A stretch of DNA of 64,000 nucleotides from CABZJG01 sp902512685 (GTDB lineage: Bacteria > Pseudomonadota > Alphaproteobacteria > Rhodobacterales > Rhodobacteraceae). Location: assembly GCA_051201605.1 (NCBI GenBank), contig CP179201.1, positions 1-64,000 on the forward strand, written 5' to 3'. Shown piece after piece: positions 44,927-54,463 of the stretch. Below the pieces are notes generated by a model that saw nothing but the letters and a program-made list of their open reading frames with translations, was not told where the DNA came from and made no database searches. A program made the position numbers and the translations under genes. Position 1 is the first letter of the stretch. Each line of letters opens with the position of its first letter.

Positions 44927-44954
44927 ATTAAAGGTTATACAAAGAAAAGGTCAA
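44927..44954 (-). promoter_or_regulatory. Candidate promoter of hrcA-grpE
   Basis: On the minus strand TTGACC (44949-44954) and TTTAAT (44927-44932) are 16 bases apart, 23 bases before the hrcA ATG. It looks vegetative rather than heat-shock-specific. Confidence 0.45.
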
Positions 44955-44960
44955 TCGGGC

Positions 44961-44988
44961 TTGCGCAACTATGCTAGCCCCTTATATC
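44961..44988 (+). promoter_or_regulatory. Candidate promoter of rph-rdgB-hemW
   Basis: TTGCGC (44961-44966) and TATATC (44983-44988) are 16 bases apart, 28 bases before the rph ATG, back to back with the hrcA promoter. Confidence 0.45.
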
Positions 44989-45016
44989 CATCTGGGGATC
45001 AGTGAAAGGATTTTCC

Positions 45017-45730
45017 ATGCGGCCATCTGGCAGAGAATTAAACCAAATGCGCGAAGTTTCGATCGAAACCAATGTAACAAAACATGCCGAAGGGTCTTGT
45101 TTGATAAAAATGGGCGACACCCATGTGTTATGCACTGCCTCGCTTGAGGATCGCGTTCCGCCCTTTATCCGGGGTACCGGACTTGGATGGGTAACAGCCG
45201 AATACGGAATGCTACCGCGGTCGACCAGTTCGCGCATGCGCCGCGAAGCCGCCAGTGGAAAACAGGGAGGCCGGACCGTTGAAATTCAGCGCTTAATCGG
45301 CCGATCCCTTCGGGCGGGCGTTGACAGGGTGGCTTTGGATGAACGGCAAATCACGGTTGATTGTGATGTACTGCAGGCCGATGGCGGCACCAGATGTGCC
45401 TCAATTACCGGCGGATGGGTGGCGCTTAAACTGGCGGTGAACCAGCTTTTAAGACAGGGTGCTATTAAAACCGACCCGCTTACCTCACCAGTGGCAGCGA
45501 TCAGCTGCGGTATTTATGCCGGTCAGCCGGTTCTTGATCTGGATTACCCGGAAGACAGCGAAGCGGGTGTCGACGGTAATTTTATCATGCTTGGCAATGG
45601 CCAAATGATAGAAGTGCAAATGAGCGCGGAAGGCGCCACCTATTCGCGTGATCAAATGAACAAATTGATTGATCTTGCTGAATTAGGGGTTGGCCAATTG
45701 GTAGCAAAGCAGCTTGCGGCGGTATCATGA
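45017..45730 (+). CDS. rph: Ribonuclease PH
   Basis: RNase PH is a phosphorolytic 3'-5' exoribonuclease that trims tRNA precursors. It is 237 aa from the ATG at 45017, which has an AAAGGA ribosome site; a GTG at 45002 is an alternative five codons upstream. It shows MRPSGRELNQMR, the phosphate-binding region GTRCASITGGWVAL and LDLDYPEDSEAGVDGNFIM. It overlaps rdgB by 4 bases. Confidence 0.97.
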   Translation: MRPSGRELNQMREVSIETNVTKHAEGSCLIKMGDTHVLCTASLEDRVPPFIRGTGLGWVTAEYGMLPRSTSSRMRREAASGKQGGRTVEIQRLIGRSLRAGVDRVALDERQITVDCDVLQADGGTRCASITGGWVALKLAVNQLLRQGAIKTDPLTSPVAAISCGIYAGQPVLDLDYPEDSEAGVDGNFIMLGNGQMIEVQMSAEGATYSRDQMNKLIDLAELGVGQLVAKQLAAVS

Positions 45731-46338
45731 TCCGTAAATTCACCGGCGACACGCTTGTGGTGGCCACACATAACAATGGCAAACTAGAAGAAATTGCCAG
45801 CTTGATACGCCCATTTTCTGTGTCTGTTAAAGGCGCAGCAGAGCTAAAACTTGCTGAGCCGGAGGAAACAGAAACCACTTTTGTGGGAAATGCGCGGATC
45901 AAAGCCCATGCAGCGGCGCAAGCCACGGGCCTTCCGTCCCTATCTGATGACAGCGGAATTGAAATTGATGCGCTGGACGGTGCGCCCGGTGTTTATACAG
46001 CTGATTGGGCAGAAACACCCAACGGACGTGATTTTGTGATGGCTATGACCAAAGCGAACGACATGCTTGATCAACGCGGCGCCACGAATCCTCGAACGGC
46101 CCGGTTTTGTTGTACCTTGGTCATGGCTTGGCCGGATGGTCATGATGAGGTCTTCCCCGGAATTATGCCCGGACAGGTGGTTTGGCCCATGCGCGGGGAC
46201 CAGGGCCATGGTTATGATCCGATTTTTCAACCCGACGGGTATGACATGACCTTTGGGGAAATGGATCGCTGGGAAAAAAATAAAATCAGCCATCGCGCGG
46301 ATGCGTTCTGCAAACTTGTTGCAGGCTGTTTTGAATGA
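45727..46338 (+). CDS. rdgB: XTP/dITP diphosphatase (non-canonical purine NTP pyrophosphatase)
   Basis: RdgB hydrolyses dITP, XTP and related triphosphates to keep them out of nucleic acids. It is 203 aa. The N-terminal VVATHNNGKLEEI, the central LPSLSDDSGIEIDALDGAPGV and GYDPIFQPDGYDMTFGEM are the family signatures. It is coupled to rph (ATGA) and overlaps hemW. Confidence 0.96.
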   Translation: MIRKFTGDTLVVATHNNGKLEEIASLIRPFSVSVKGAAELKLAEPEETETTFVGNARIKAHAAAQATGLPSLSDDSGIEIDALDGAPGVYTADWAETPNGRDFVMAMTKANDMLDQRGATNPRTARFCCTLVMAWPDGHDEVFPGIMPGQVVWPMRGDQGHGYDPIFQPDGYDMTFGEMDRWEKNKISHRADAFCKLVAGCFE

Positions 46339-47485
46339 AGATTGGCAAAATGGCGGCTTTGGCATTTATGTCCATTGGCCGTTTTGCGCAGCTAAATGTC
46401 CCTATTGTGACTTTAACAGCCACGTTAGTGATAAAATATTTGAAAAACAGTGGGTTACGTCCTATTTGGTTGAATTAGACAGATTGTTCCAAACCATTGG
46501 TTCACGGCCGCTTAAGACGGTTTTCTTTGGTGGTGGAACCCCTAGTTTGATGAGCCCAGAACTTGTTGATCAAATTTTATCTAAGATTTTTTCGCTTTGG
46601 CCAAGATCAAATGATCTTGAAGTAAGCTTGGAGGCCAACCCAACATCCGTCGAAGCGGGGCGGTTTAATGGCTATCAACAAGCCGGTGTAAACCGCATAT
46701 CCTTGGGGGTTCAGGCATTAAATGATGCCGATTTAAAGCGTCTGGGGCGTTTGCATAGTGTAAAAGAAGCCCATTTGGCTTTTGATATTTCGCGAAACAC
46801 TTTTGATCGTGTCAGTTTTGATTTGATTTATGCGCGACAAAATCAAACCCTGACAGATTGGCGGTCTGAATTGGGGCAAGCCCTTTCCATGGCTATCGAT
46901 CATGTTTCGCTGTACCAACTGACCATTGAACAAGGAACCGCCTTTGGTGATCGTTATGCGATTGGAAAACTTTCCGGTCTGCCAAACGAAGATCTTGGGG
47001 CAGACCTGTTTGAAGCCACCCAAGATATATGCGGTGAATTTGGATTTCCGGCCTATGAAATTTCCAACCATGCAAAAAACGGTGCTGAGTGCCGACATAA
47101 CATGGTTTATTGGCGATATGGGGATTATGCCGGCATTGGGCCCGGCGCACACGGCCGCCTGACAATCAACGGCCAACGGCGCGCAACCGCCGCTTTTCGC
47201 AATCCAGAAGACTGGCTGGAAGCTGTTCGTCAAGGGTGCAGCTATGAAACCAACGAGCTGCTCTCGCCGAAAGACCAAGCGACTGAATATCTGGTGATGG
47301 GGCTTCGGATTAATGAAGGCATTGATCAAGCGCGATATAGAGCCCTAAGTGGCTGTGATCTTGATCAGGAAAAAATATCCATTTTGGTTGATCAGGGTCT
47401 AATATCAGACACAAATAACACTATTTCGGCCAGCCAACGGGGCCGTCCTGTTTTAAATCATATCATTCGCGAGCTCGCGGGTTAA
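46331..47485 (+). CDS. hemW: Radical SAM heme chaperone HemW
   Basis: A 384-aa radical SAM protein. The cluster motif is CAAKCPYC followed by DF rather than a fourth cysteine, which marks HemW (a heme carrier) and not coproporphyrinogen oxidase HemN. Other family segments are VFFGGGTPSLM and ISLGVQALNDADLKRLGR. The start is uncertain. TTG at 46331 gives the family-like LNEDWQNGGFGIYVHWPF and overlaps rdgB by 8 bases; an ATG at 46301 would add ten residues. Confidence 0.9.
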   Translation: MNEDWQNGGFGIYVHWPFCAAKCPYCDFNSHVSDKIFEKQWVTSYLVELDRLFQTIGSRPLKTVFFGGGTPSLMSPELVDQILSKIFSLWPRSNDLEVSLEANPTSVEAGRFNGYQQAGVNRISLGVQALNDADLKRLGRLHSVKEAHLAFDISRNTFDRVSFDLIYARQNQTLTDWRSELGQALSMAIDHVSLYQLTIEQGTAFGDRYAIGKLSGLPNEDLGADLFEATQDICGEFGFPAYEISNHAKNGAECRHNMVYWRYGDYAGIGPGAHGRLTINGQRRATAAFRNPEDWLEAVRQGCSYETNELLSPKDQATEYLVMGLRINEGIDQARYRALSGCDLDQEKISILVDQGLISDTNNTISASQRGRPVLNHIIRELAG

Positions 47486-47529
47486 ACACACCTTTGTGTC
47501 CATTGCTGGTTTATCGCAGGATCACAAAA

Positions 47530-48444
47530 TTAGCCTGGCGTGCTTAACATCCGACAAAGATCATCAAGTTGTTCCAAAGATGTATATTGCAATGACATCT
47601 GACCGGCTTCGCCGCCCGGCTTATGGTCGATGACAACCTTAAGCCCGAGCGCGGCGGAAAGATCGCCCTCAAGAGCTTTTGTATCGGCATCTTTGGCACC
47701 CGGTGAAGATCCTCTTTTGGGGGCGCTATCTTCGCCAGTATCCTTTTTCGCGGCCTTTTTCACCAATTTTTCGGTTTCACGCACAGAAAGCCCTTTTGCA
47801 ATCACGATGCCGGCCAGCACCGTGGGGTTTTCCGCGGTCACCAATGCGCGCGCATGACCTGCGCTAAGGCGGCCTTCGCGCAAAAACTCTTGCACATCAG
47901 GCGGCAGGCTTAAAAGACGCAAGAGATTGGCAATATGGCTTCGGCTTTTGCCAAGCGCTTCGGCCATCTGTTCTTGAGTATGGCCAAATTTATCCATCAG
48001 TTGCCGGTAACCAAACGCCTCTTCGACCGGGTTGAGATCGGCGCGCTGTATATTTTCAATAATCGCAACCTCGAGCACCTCGGTATCGGAAAAAGCCCGG
48101 TGGATCACAGGCAGCTCATGCTGCTGCGCCATTTGCGCCGCACGCCAGCGGCGTTCGCCGGCAACAATTTCAAATTCACCGGGGTGATCCGGACGATCGC
48201 GCACAATCAATGGCTGGATAACGCCTTTGGCACGAACTGAATTGGCAAGATCGTTCAGCTGTTCCGGTTCAAATGTTCGTCTTGGTTGATCGGGATTTGC
48301 AAATATTTTCTCAATTGGCACAGTTTGCTCTACTGAAAACACGCTAACATCTTGTTTTTCTTGTTTTTTATTTACACTTGCATCAGCCATCAATGCTGAC
48401 AATCCACGGCCAAGCCCTCGTGTTTTTGTTTTCTTTTCACTCAT
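47530..48444 (-). CDS. parB: Chromosome partitioning protein ParB
   Basis: ParB binds parS sites, slides as a CTP-dependent clamp and loads SMC complexes. It is 304 aa. It shows the N-terminal RGLGRGLSALM, the CTP-binding GERRWRAAQM, the helix-turn-helix around KFGHTQEQMAEALGKSRSHI, and a C-terminal dimerisation domain. Two perfect parS sites lie within 8 kb upstream. It follows parA by 10 bases. Confidence 0.97.
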   Translation of the reverse strand: MSEKKTKTRGLGRGLSALMADASVNKKQEKQDVSVFSVEQTVPIEKIFANPDQPRRTFEPEQLNDLANSVRAKGVIQPLIVRDRPDHPGEFEIVAGERRWRAAQMAQQHELPVIHRAFSDTEVLEVAIIENIQRADLNPVEEAFGYRQLMDKFGHTQEQMAEALGKSRSHIANLLRLLSLPPDVQEFLREGRLSAGHARALVTAENPTVLAGIVIAKGLSVRETEKLVKKAAKKDTGEDSAPKRGSSPGAKDADTKALEGDLSAALGLKVVIDHKPGGEAGQMSLQYTSLEQLDDLCRMLSTPG

Positions 48445-48454
48445 GGTTGCTCCT

Positions 48455-49276
48455 TTAGGCTGCGGGTGTTGCCTGGGTATCGTGGTTGTTTTTTAAGAAC
48501 TCTAAAGCCATATCGCGGTAGGCCAAAGCGCCTTTTGATCCTGTATCATAGGCTAGAACCGGCATTGCATAGGACGGTGCTTCGCTAACCCTGACGTTGC
48601 GCGGGATGATCGCTTTATACACAAGTTCATCCAAATTATCCCGGGCATCTTTTTCAACTTGCTGCGAAAGGTTATTACGCACATCAAACATGGTTAGCAC
48701 CACGCCTTCGATCCGTAAATTTGGGTTCGCAGATTCGCGCACTTCACGGATTGTAAGCATCAGCTGCGATAAGCCTTCCAGCGCGAAAAATTCACTTTGA
48801 AGCGGGATCATCACCGAATGCGATGCCACAAGCGCATTCACCGTTAGCAAAGTCAGCGATGGTGGACAATCAATCAGGATATAGTCAAACGAAAACTGAT
48901 CCATTGCGGGCTGTCGAAGTGCGTCATGCAATAGAAAAATACGTTTTTCATTAGAATAAAGTTCAATATCGGCGGAGCTTAGATCAATATTTGCAGGAAT
49001 AATCGAAAGCCCGTCAATCTCGGTTTTTGATATGACATCAGTAAGGTCGGCGTCCTCAAGCAAAAGATCAAAGGTGGTTAACTCGCGATCCTCTGGATCT
49101 ACCCCCAATCCCGTTGAGGCGTTTCCTTGTGGATCAAGATCCACGATCAAGATTTTTTTACCCAGTTCAGCCAAAGCTGCAGCAAGGTTAATGGTTGTCG
49201 TGGTTTTGCCCACACCGCCTTTTTGATTTGTAACCGATACAATTTTTGCAGTTTTGCTGCGCGTTGGATCATGCAC
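48455..49276 (-). CDS. parA: Chromosome partitioning ATPase ParA
   Basis: ParA is a deviant-Walker ATPase that moves ParB-parS complexes over the nucleoid. It is 273 aa. The deviant Walker A KGGVGKTTT begins at residue 19, followed by LIVDLDPQGNASTGLG and the Walker B region YILIDCPPSL. The start overlaps the end of rsmG by 8 bases, so rsmG-parA-parB are probably one transcript. Confidence 0.97.
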   Translation of the reverse strand: MHDPTRSKTAKIVSVTNQKGGVGKTTTTINLAAALAELGKKILIVDLDPQGNASTGLGVDPEDRELTTFDLLLEDADLTDVISKTEIDGLSIIPANIDLSSADIELYSNEKRIFLLHDALRQPAMDQFSFDYILIDCPPSLTLLTVNALVASHSVMIPLQSEFFALEGLSQLMLTIREVRESANPNLRIEGVVLTMFDVRNNLSQQVEKDARDNLDELVYKAIIPRNVRVSEAPSYAMPVLAYDTGSKGALAYRDMALEFLKNNHDTQATPAA

Positions 49277-49886
49277 GGCCGACTTCTCCCAGTTTTAATA
49301 TAATCGCTCCGGATTGTGTTTCACTCTTAGTTATATCACAGTGAAAAGACCACGACTGTTGTGCCTTTGAGAGCTCTTTTTGCCAGTTTTCGCCCTTTTG
49401 AAACAAACAAATTGTGTTTTTCGTCAAATGCGGTTCGGCCAAGGCCAATAAAACATCTAATTCCGCCAAAGCGCGGGCCGAGATAACATCAGCCTGCAAG
49501 GGTGCGGTTTTCTCAATGCGCGCATTCAACACCGTTGCATTCAGTTCCAGTTCCCGAATAGCAGTTCGCAAAAATACCGATTTGCGCTTATCGCTTTCAA
49601 CCAGGGTCATCGTCAGCTTCGGGATAAGCTCTTTGGCGAGGATCGCAACAACCACACCCGGAAGTCCACCGCCGCTTCCCAAATCAAGCCAGTTTTGGAT
49701 ATTTCTTGGGCAAATTTTTAACAACTGCGCTGAATCAAGGATATGTCTGTCCCACAGATCAGCAAGTGATGCTTTGGAAATAAGGTTTATTTTAACGGTC
49801 CATTTTTCAATCAGGGCTGCAAAGTGCTCTAGCGCCTCTATTGTTTCACGTGAAACATTTACCCCCGAAATTAAACGATGGTGCAT
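49269..49886 (-). CDS. rsmG: 16S rRNA guanine-527 N7-methyltransferase
   Basis: RsmG (GidB) methylates G527 of 16S rRNA. It is 205 aa. The SAM-binding motif WLDLGSGGGLPGVVVAI is clear. Residues 10-15 (NVSRET) are encoded by a perfect parS palindrome. The ATG overlaps the mnmG stop by one base (TAATG). Confidence 0.96.
   Translation of the reverse strand: MHHRLISGVNVSRETIEALEHFAALIEKWTVKINLISKASLADLWDRHILDSAQLLKICPRNIQNWLDLGSGGGLPGVVVAILAKELIPKLTMTLVESDKRKSVFLRTAIRELELNATVLNARIEKTAPLQADVISARALAELDVLLALAEPHLTKNTICLFQKGENWQKELSKAQQSWSFHCDITKSETQSGAIILKLGEVGRA
49842..49857. promoter_or_regulatory. parS centromere site inside rsmG
   Basis: TGTTTCACGTGAAACA is a perfect 16-bp palindrome and the consensus parS recognised by ParB. 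It lies at codons 10-15 of rsmG, 566 bases upstream of parA. Confidence 0.95.
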
Positions 49887-51757
49887 TATGCGGTCTTTTT
49901 AGGTTTTTGCTGCCGCAGCCTAGCCAAGACCAGCATAATCGCTGCCGGTGTCATGCCTTCAACCTTTTGCGCCTGACGCAAATTACGGGGCCGTGCAGCG
50001 ATCAGCTTTGATTTCAACTCGGCAGACAGCCCTTCACAGCTGTTATAATCAAATCCTTCTGGTATTTGCTGGGCTTCGTCGCGCTTTATCGCCTCGATGT
50101 CTTTCTGCTGTCGGGTAATGTAGTTGGAATATAGAGCATCGCGCGCCACCTGCTCAGAAATTTCTTCATCGGCAGCCTCTAGCCGCGCATCCAATGTGCA
50201 TAAATCCTTGAAACTGACATCCGCAAAAGCCAAGACCTGAAACAATGTGCGCCGAGATCCGTCCTGCGTCACGCGGATGCCTGCTTTGGACAATTGTGTC
50301 GGGGTATAGGTATCAGATTTTAAGTGATTGGTTAGATCTTCTAGTCTTTGTTGTTTGTTTTCAAAGGTTTTTTGTCTATTTGGTGTAACGCATCCAAGCT
50401 TGATACCACGTGGCGTGAGACGTTGATCCGCGTTATCAGCCCGTAAAGATAGCCTAAATTCGGCGCGTGAGGTAAACATGCGATAGGGTTCGGTCACGCC
50501 CCGCGAAATCAAATCATCAACCATCACCCCGATATAACTGTCTGATCTGGAAAAGGTAATCTCTGGCCGCTCTAACGCCAAAGCCGCTGCGTTCAGACCG
50601 GCAACCAGCCCTTGCGCTGACGCTTCTTCATAGCCGGTTGTTCCATTAATTTGTCCGGCTAAAAACAGCTGATCAACCCCTTTAACCGCCAATTTGGCAT
50701 CCAAAGCCCGCGGATCAACAAAATCATATTCGATCGCATAGCCTGGTTGAAGGATTTTAGCGTGCTCAAGACCGACAATAGAATGCACATAGTCTTCTTG
50801 CACCGCTTCGGGCAGTGAGGTTGAAATTCCGTTGGGATACACCGTATTTGTGGTTAATCCTTCAGGTTCTAGAAAAATCTGATGCGAGGGTTTATCAGCG
50901 AAGCGGACAATTTTATCCTCTATAGAAGGGCAATAGCGTGGACCAATCCCGTCAATATGCCCACCATACATTGCCGATCGCTCAAGGTTTTGGCGAATTA
51001 TTTCGTGTGTTTTGCCATTTGTATGGGTAATTGCGCAGGGAACTTGATCTGCGCTTACACCGTTTGACATAAAAGAAAACAAGACCGGATCCGGATCACC
51101 GGGCTGTTTTTCCAAATTATCCCAATTTATTGTACGGCCATCAAGCCGCGGCGGTGTTCCGGTTTTCAGCCGCGCCAGTTTTAGCCCAAACTGATCAATC
51201 CGCTCGGCCAATTTGACAGAAGGATCATCACCCATACGCCCACCGGGGCGGGACACATCGCCAATATGGATCACCCCACGCAGAAATGTGCCCGTGGTCA
51301 AAACCACAGAAGTGGCGGTGATTTCACTGTTATCGCGCAGCCGCACCCCATTTACCTTGGTCTCACTGCCGATTAGGTCGACGGCTTCGCCAAAAATAAC
51401 CTGCAAGTTCTCTTGCGCAGAAATTAACTTTTGAATGGCGCTGCGGTATAAATCGCGATCCGTTTGCGCGCGCGGGCCCTGAACAGCCGGACCCTTTTTG
51501 CGATTGAGAAGCCTAAATTGAATACCCGCCTGATCTGCGGCCGTTCCCATAATACCGTCAAGGGCATCAACTTCACGCACCAGATGGCCTTTTCCAAGCC
51601 CGCCGATGGCAGGATTACAGGACATGGTGCCCAAATCGGCTTGGCGCAATGTAATTAAAGCGGTTTTTGCACCCAGCCGAGCGGCCGCCGCTGCCGCTTC
51701 GCACCCCGCATGTCCGCCACCCACGACGATCACGTCAAAATGTTTCACGTGAAACAC
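49886..51757 (-). CDS. mnmG: tRNA uridine-5-carboxymethylaminomethyl modification enzyme MnmG
   Basis: MnmG (GidA) with MnmE modifies uridine 34 of several tRNAs, using FAD, NADH and methylene-tetrahydrofolate. It is 623 aa. The FAD-binding site is VVGGGHAGCEAAAAAARLG, and the signatures GPRYCPSIEDKIVRF and QINGTTGYEEASAQGL are present. The first six codons (MFHVKH) are encoded by a perfect parS palindrome. It is 3 bases after mnmE and overlaps rsmG by 1. Confidence 0.97.
   Translation of the reverse strand: MFHVKHFDVIVVGGGHAGCEAAAAAARLGAKTALITLRQADLGTMSCNPAIGGLGKGHLVREVDALDGIMGTAADQAGIQFRLLNRKKGPAVQGPRAQTDRDLYRSAIQKLISAQENLQVIFGEAVDLIGSETKVNGVRLRDNSEITATSVVLTTGTFLRGVIHIGDVSRPGGRMGDDPSVKLAERIDQFGLKLARLKTGTPPRLDGRTINWDNLEKQPGDPDPVLFSFMSNGVSADQVPCAITHTNGKTHEIIRQNLERSAMYGGHIDGIGPRYCPSIEDKIVRFADKPSHQIFLEPEGLTTNTVYPNGISTSLPEAVQEDYVHSIVGLEHAKILQPGYAIEYDFVDPRALDAKLAVKGVDQLFLAGQINGTTGYEEASAQGLVAGLNAAALALERPEITFSRSDSYIGVMVDDLISRGVTEPYRMFTSRAEFRLSLRADNADQRLTPRGIKLGCVTPNRQKTFENKQQRLEDLTNHLKSDTYTPTQLSKAGIRVTQDGSRRTLFQVLAFADVSFKDLCTLDARLEAADEEISEQVARDALYSNYITRQQKDIEAIKRDEAQQIPEGFDYNSCEGLSAELKSKLIAARPRNLRQAQKVEGMTPAAIMLVLARLRQQKPKKTA
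51741..51756. promoter_or_regulatory. parS centromere site at the start of mnmG
   Basis: A second perfect TGTTTCACGTGAAACA palindrome, covering codons 1-6 of mnmG. Together with the copy in rsmG it places the ParB-loading region 3.5-5.5 kb from the predicted oriC. Confidence 0.95.
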
Positions 51758-51760
51758 TCC

Positions 51761-53047
51761 TTATTTTCCCAAGCAAAAGCTGGAAAATATCTCATCCAAA
51801 ACCACTTCTACATCAACCCGACCAATTAAGCTATCCAGCGCACTGATCGCGCTTCTAAGCTCTTCAGCCACCAGTTCATAATGATCGGGCCCCTGTTCAA
51901 GGCCACCTATCGCAACACCCAAATATTCAGACGCCCTTAACAGCGCGATCTGGTGCCGTTCTCGGGTGGCGACGTTATCTTTCATCATCCGACCGGCCAG
52001 CACATCAGTGATTTTATCGACCAAACCATCTATACCTGCTCCGGTCAGACCGGAAACGCCATCCGATCCAGGATCAAGATCACATTTTGATTTTATAGCA
52101 ATGTCATCCGGGCGCAGCACGGCGCCGGGTGGCACGATGCCATCTTGGGTCAAAAGAACAATCATATCCGCTGATTTTGCCCGCGCCACGGCGCGATCAA
52201 TGCCGATCTTTTCAATTGCATCCACCGCATCACGCAGGCCTGCTGTATCCAGAAATGTCACGGGAAAGCCTGATAAATCCATCCGCACTTCAATAACATC
52301 CCGGGTCGTTCCCGCAATATCGGAAGTAATTGCCGCCTCACGGCCAGCAAGCGTATTAAGAAGCGTTGACTTCCCAACGTTTGGCGCTCCGATTATAGCA
52401 ACCTCAAACCCTTCTCGCAGACGTTCCGCCGAAGTCACGCCCGCAGCTTCTCGATCCAAGTTATGGCGCGTTTTCGACAACAGAGATCGCACCTCTGGGG
52501 TGACATCAACGGGGACATCCTCATCTGCGAAATCCAATGTCGCCTCTAAAAGAGCACTCGCCCGGATTAGCCAGGACCGCCATTCTTCTGCACGCCGACC
52601 CAATTCTCCAGATAAAACCCGCTGCGCCTGTGTTCGCTGCGCTTCGGTTTCCGCATCGATTAAATCAGCAAGACCTTCCACCTGTGCAAGGTCCATTTTC
52701 CCATTTTCCAATGCCCGACGGGTAAACTCACCGGGTTCAGCTATACGGGCGTTTTCATTTTTATTTATATTTTTCAATAACTTAGAAACAACCGCAGTGC
52801 TGCCATGGACGTGAAATTCAACAATATCTTCGCCAGTGAAGCTATGCGGTGCGGAAAAACACACCACAATGGCCTGATCAATGATTTGCTGATCTGAGCC
52901 AAGCACATTAGCAAGCGTTGCAACGCGGGGCTTGGGAATAAAGCCAACCATTTGCGCAGCGCAGTCGAACGCATGCGGACCAGAGAGCCTGATCAATGAT
53001 ACCCCTGCTTTTCCCTGTGCTGACGCACGTGCAAAAATAGTTTCCAT
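51761..53047 (-). CDS. mnmE: tRNA modification GTPase MnmE
   Basis: MnmE is the GTPase partner of MnmG. It is 428 aa. The N-terminal formyl-THF-binding domain begins METIFARASAQGKAGVSLIR. The G1 motif is GAPNVGKST, G3 is DTAGLRD, and the C-terminal CLGK provides the essential cysteine (CxGK). The ATG at 53047 matches the family; an ATG at 53059 is four codons upstream. Confidence 0.96.
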   Translation of the reverse strand: METIFARASAQGKAGVSLIRLSGPHAFDCAAQMVGFIPKPRVATLANVLGSDQQIIDQAIVVCFSAPHSFTGEDIVEFHVHGSTAVVSKLLKNINKNENARIAEPGEFTRRALENGKMDLAQVEGLADLIDAETEAQRTQAQRVLSGELGRRAEEWRSWLIRASALLEATLDFADEDVPVDVTPEVRSLLSKTRHNLDREAAGVTSAERLREGFEVAIIGAPNVGKSTLLNTLAGREAAITSDIAGTTRDVIEVRMDLSGFPVTFLDTAGLRDAVDAIEKIGIDRAVARAKSADMIVLLTQDGIVPPGAVLRPDDIAIKSKCDLDPGSDGVSGLTGAGIDGLVDKITDVLAGRMMKDNVATRERHQIALLRASEYLGVAIGGLEQGPDHYELVAEELRSAISALDSLIGRVDVEVVLDEIFSSFCLGK

Positions 53048-53084
53048 GCCCGCATGCACCCCGCTGAACAGGTAGACCTCTGCC

Positions 53085-54359
53085 CTAGGTGTTCATTGAA
53101 TCAAAGAATTCCGCGTTCGATTTCGTCTGTTTTAGCTTTGATATCAGGAACTCAATCCCATCTGTTGTTCCCATTGGATTCAAAATCCGCCGCAGAACAA
53201 AGGTTTTCTGAAGATCAATTTTATCGACCAAAAGCTCTTCTTTTCGGGTTCCAGATTTCAAAATATCAAGTGCTGGGAACACCCGTTTATCGGCCACCTT
53301 GCGATCAAGCACGATTTCCGAGTTACCGGTGCCTTTAAATTCTTCAAAGATCACTTCGTCCATCCGGCTGCCTGTATCGATCAGCGCGGTGGAAATAATC
53401 GTCAATGACCCACCCTCTTCGATATTACGCGCCGCACCAAAAAACCGCTTTGGCCTTTGCAGGGCATTGGCATCAACACCGCCGGTTAGAACTTTTCCCG
53501 AAGATGGAATAACCGTGTTAAAGGCGCGGCCAAGACGCGTGATCGAATCAAGCAAGATGACAACATCCCGTTTATGTTCAACCAGTCTTTTGGCTTTTTC
53601 GATCACCATTTCAGATACGGCAACGTGACGGGTGGCAGGTTCGTCGAACGTCGAAGATATCACTTCGCCTTTGACCGATCTTTGCATATCGGTAACTTCT
53701 TCTGGTCGTTCATCAATTAACAAGACGATCAAATAGCACTCAGGGTGGTTCCGTTCGATGCTGGTGGCTATGTTTTGAAGTAAAACCGTTTTACCCGTTC
53801 TTGGCGGCGCAACAATCAAGGACCGCTGGCCTTTCCCGATAGGCGAAACCAAATCAATAATCCGAGCCGAGCGGTCTTTGATTGTTGGATCCTGAATTTC
53901 CATTGTCATCCGCTCATCAGGATAAAGCGGTGTTAGGTTATCAAACGCGATCTTGTGGCGCGCCTTTTCCGGGTCTTCAAAGTTGATCTTAAAAACACTC
54001 GTAAGGGCAAAATACCGCTCTTGTTCTTCAGGCGCTCTAATCACGCCTTCAATAGTATCACCCGTTCGCAAAGAAAATTTACGGGTCATTTCCGGTGAGA
54101 CATAAATATCATCTGGTCCTGGAAGATAATTAGCCTCGGGCGACCGAAGAAATCCAAACCCGTCTTGCAAAACCTCTAAAACGCCATCGCCGGAAATTTC
54201 CCATCCCTCATCCGCGCGTTCACGCAGGATTTGGAACATAATTTCACCTTTGCGCATGGTGGATGCGTTTTCTATTTCCAGCTCTTCAGCCATCGCCAAA
54301 AGATCTTTGGGGCTTTTCACTTTTAAATCGGCAAGATTCAAACTCTTGTCAGACATCAT
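53085..54359 (-). CDS. rho: Transcription termination factor Rho
   Basis: Rho is the hexameric RNA helicase that ends transcription at rut sites. It is 424 aa. The N-terminal RNA-binding domain includes GFGFLRSPEANYLPGPDDIYVS in shortened form, Walker A APPRTGKTVLL and Walker B VVILLDSITRLGRA. Two adjacent ATGs (54359, 54356) follow a GAGGA ribosome site. It lies between hemJ and mnmE in the leftward origin-proximal run. Confidence 0.97.
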   Translation of the reverse strand: MMSDKSLNLADLKVKSPKDLLAMAEELEIENASTMRKGEIMFQILRERADEGWEISGDGVLEVLQDGFGFLRSPEANYLPGPDDIYVSPEMTRKFSLRTGDTIEGVIRAPEEQERYFALTSVFKINFEDPEKARHKIAFDNLTPLYPDERMTMEIQDPTIKDRSARIIDLVSPIGKGQRSLIVAPPRTGKTVLLQNIATSIERNHPECYLIVLLIDERPEEVTDMQRSVKGEVISSTFDEPATRHVAVSEMVIEKAKRLVEHKRDVVILLDSITRLGRAFNTVIPSSGKVLTGGVDANALQRPKRFFGAARNIEEGGSLTIISTALIDTGSRMDEVIFEEFKGTGNSEIVLDRKVADKRVFPALDILKSGTRKEELLVDKIDLQKTFVLRRILNPMGTTDGIEFLISKLKQTKSNAEFFDSMNT

Positions 54360-54463
54360 ACGTCCTCTGTCACGCAGGCGGGCTGCTATAATATAATTTG
54401 GAAACGTGTTACCCGGACGGGCTAAGACCCTTTAAATGACAAAGCAGCTTTAGTCAAACCCAC

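Noticed and set aside
44905..45016. CIRCE element in the hrcA-rph gap
   Set aside because: No TTAGCACTC/GAGTGCTAA repeat is present.
51966..52814. A 282-codon open frame antisense to mnmE
   Set aside because: Ser/Arg/Pro-rich translation typical of a shadow frame opposite a real gene; mnmE itself is complete and conserved.
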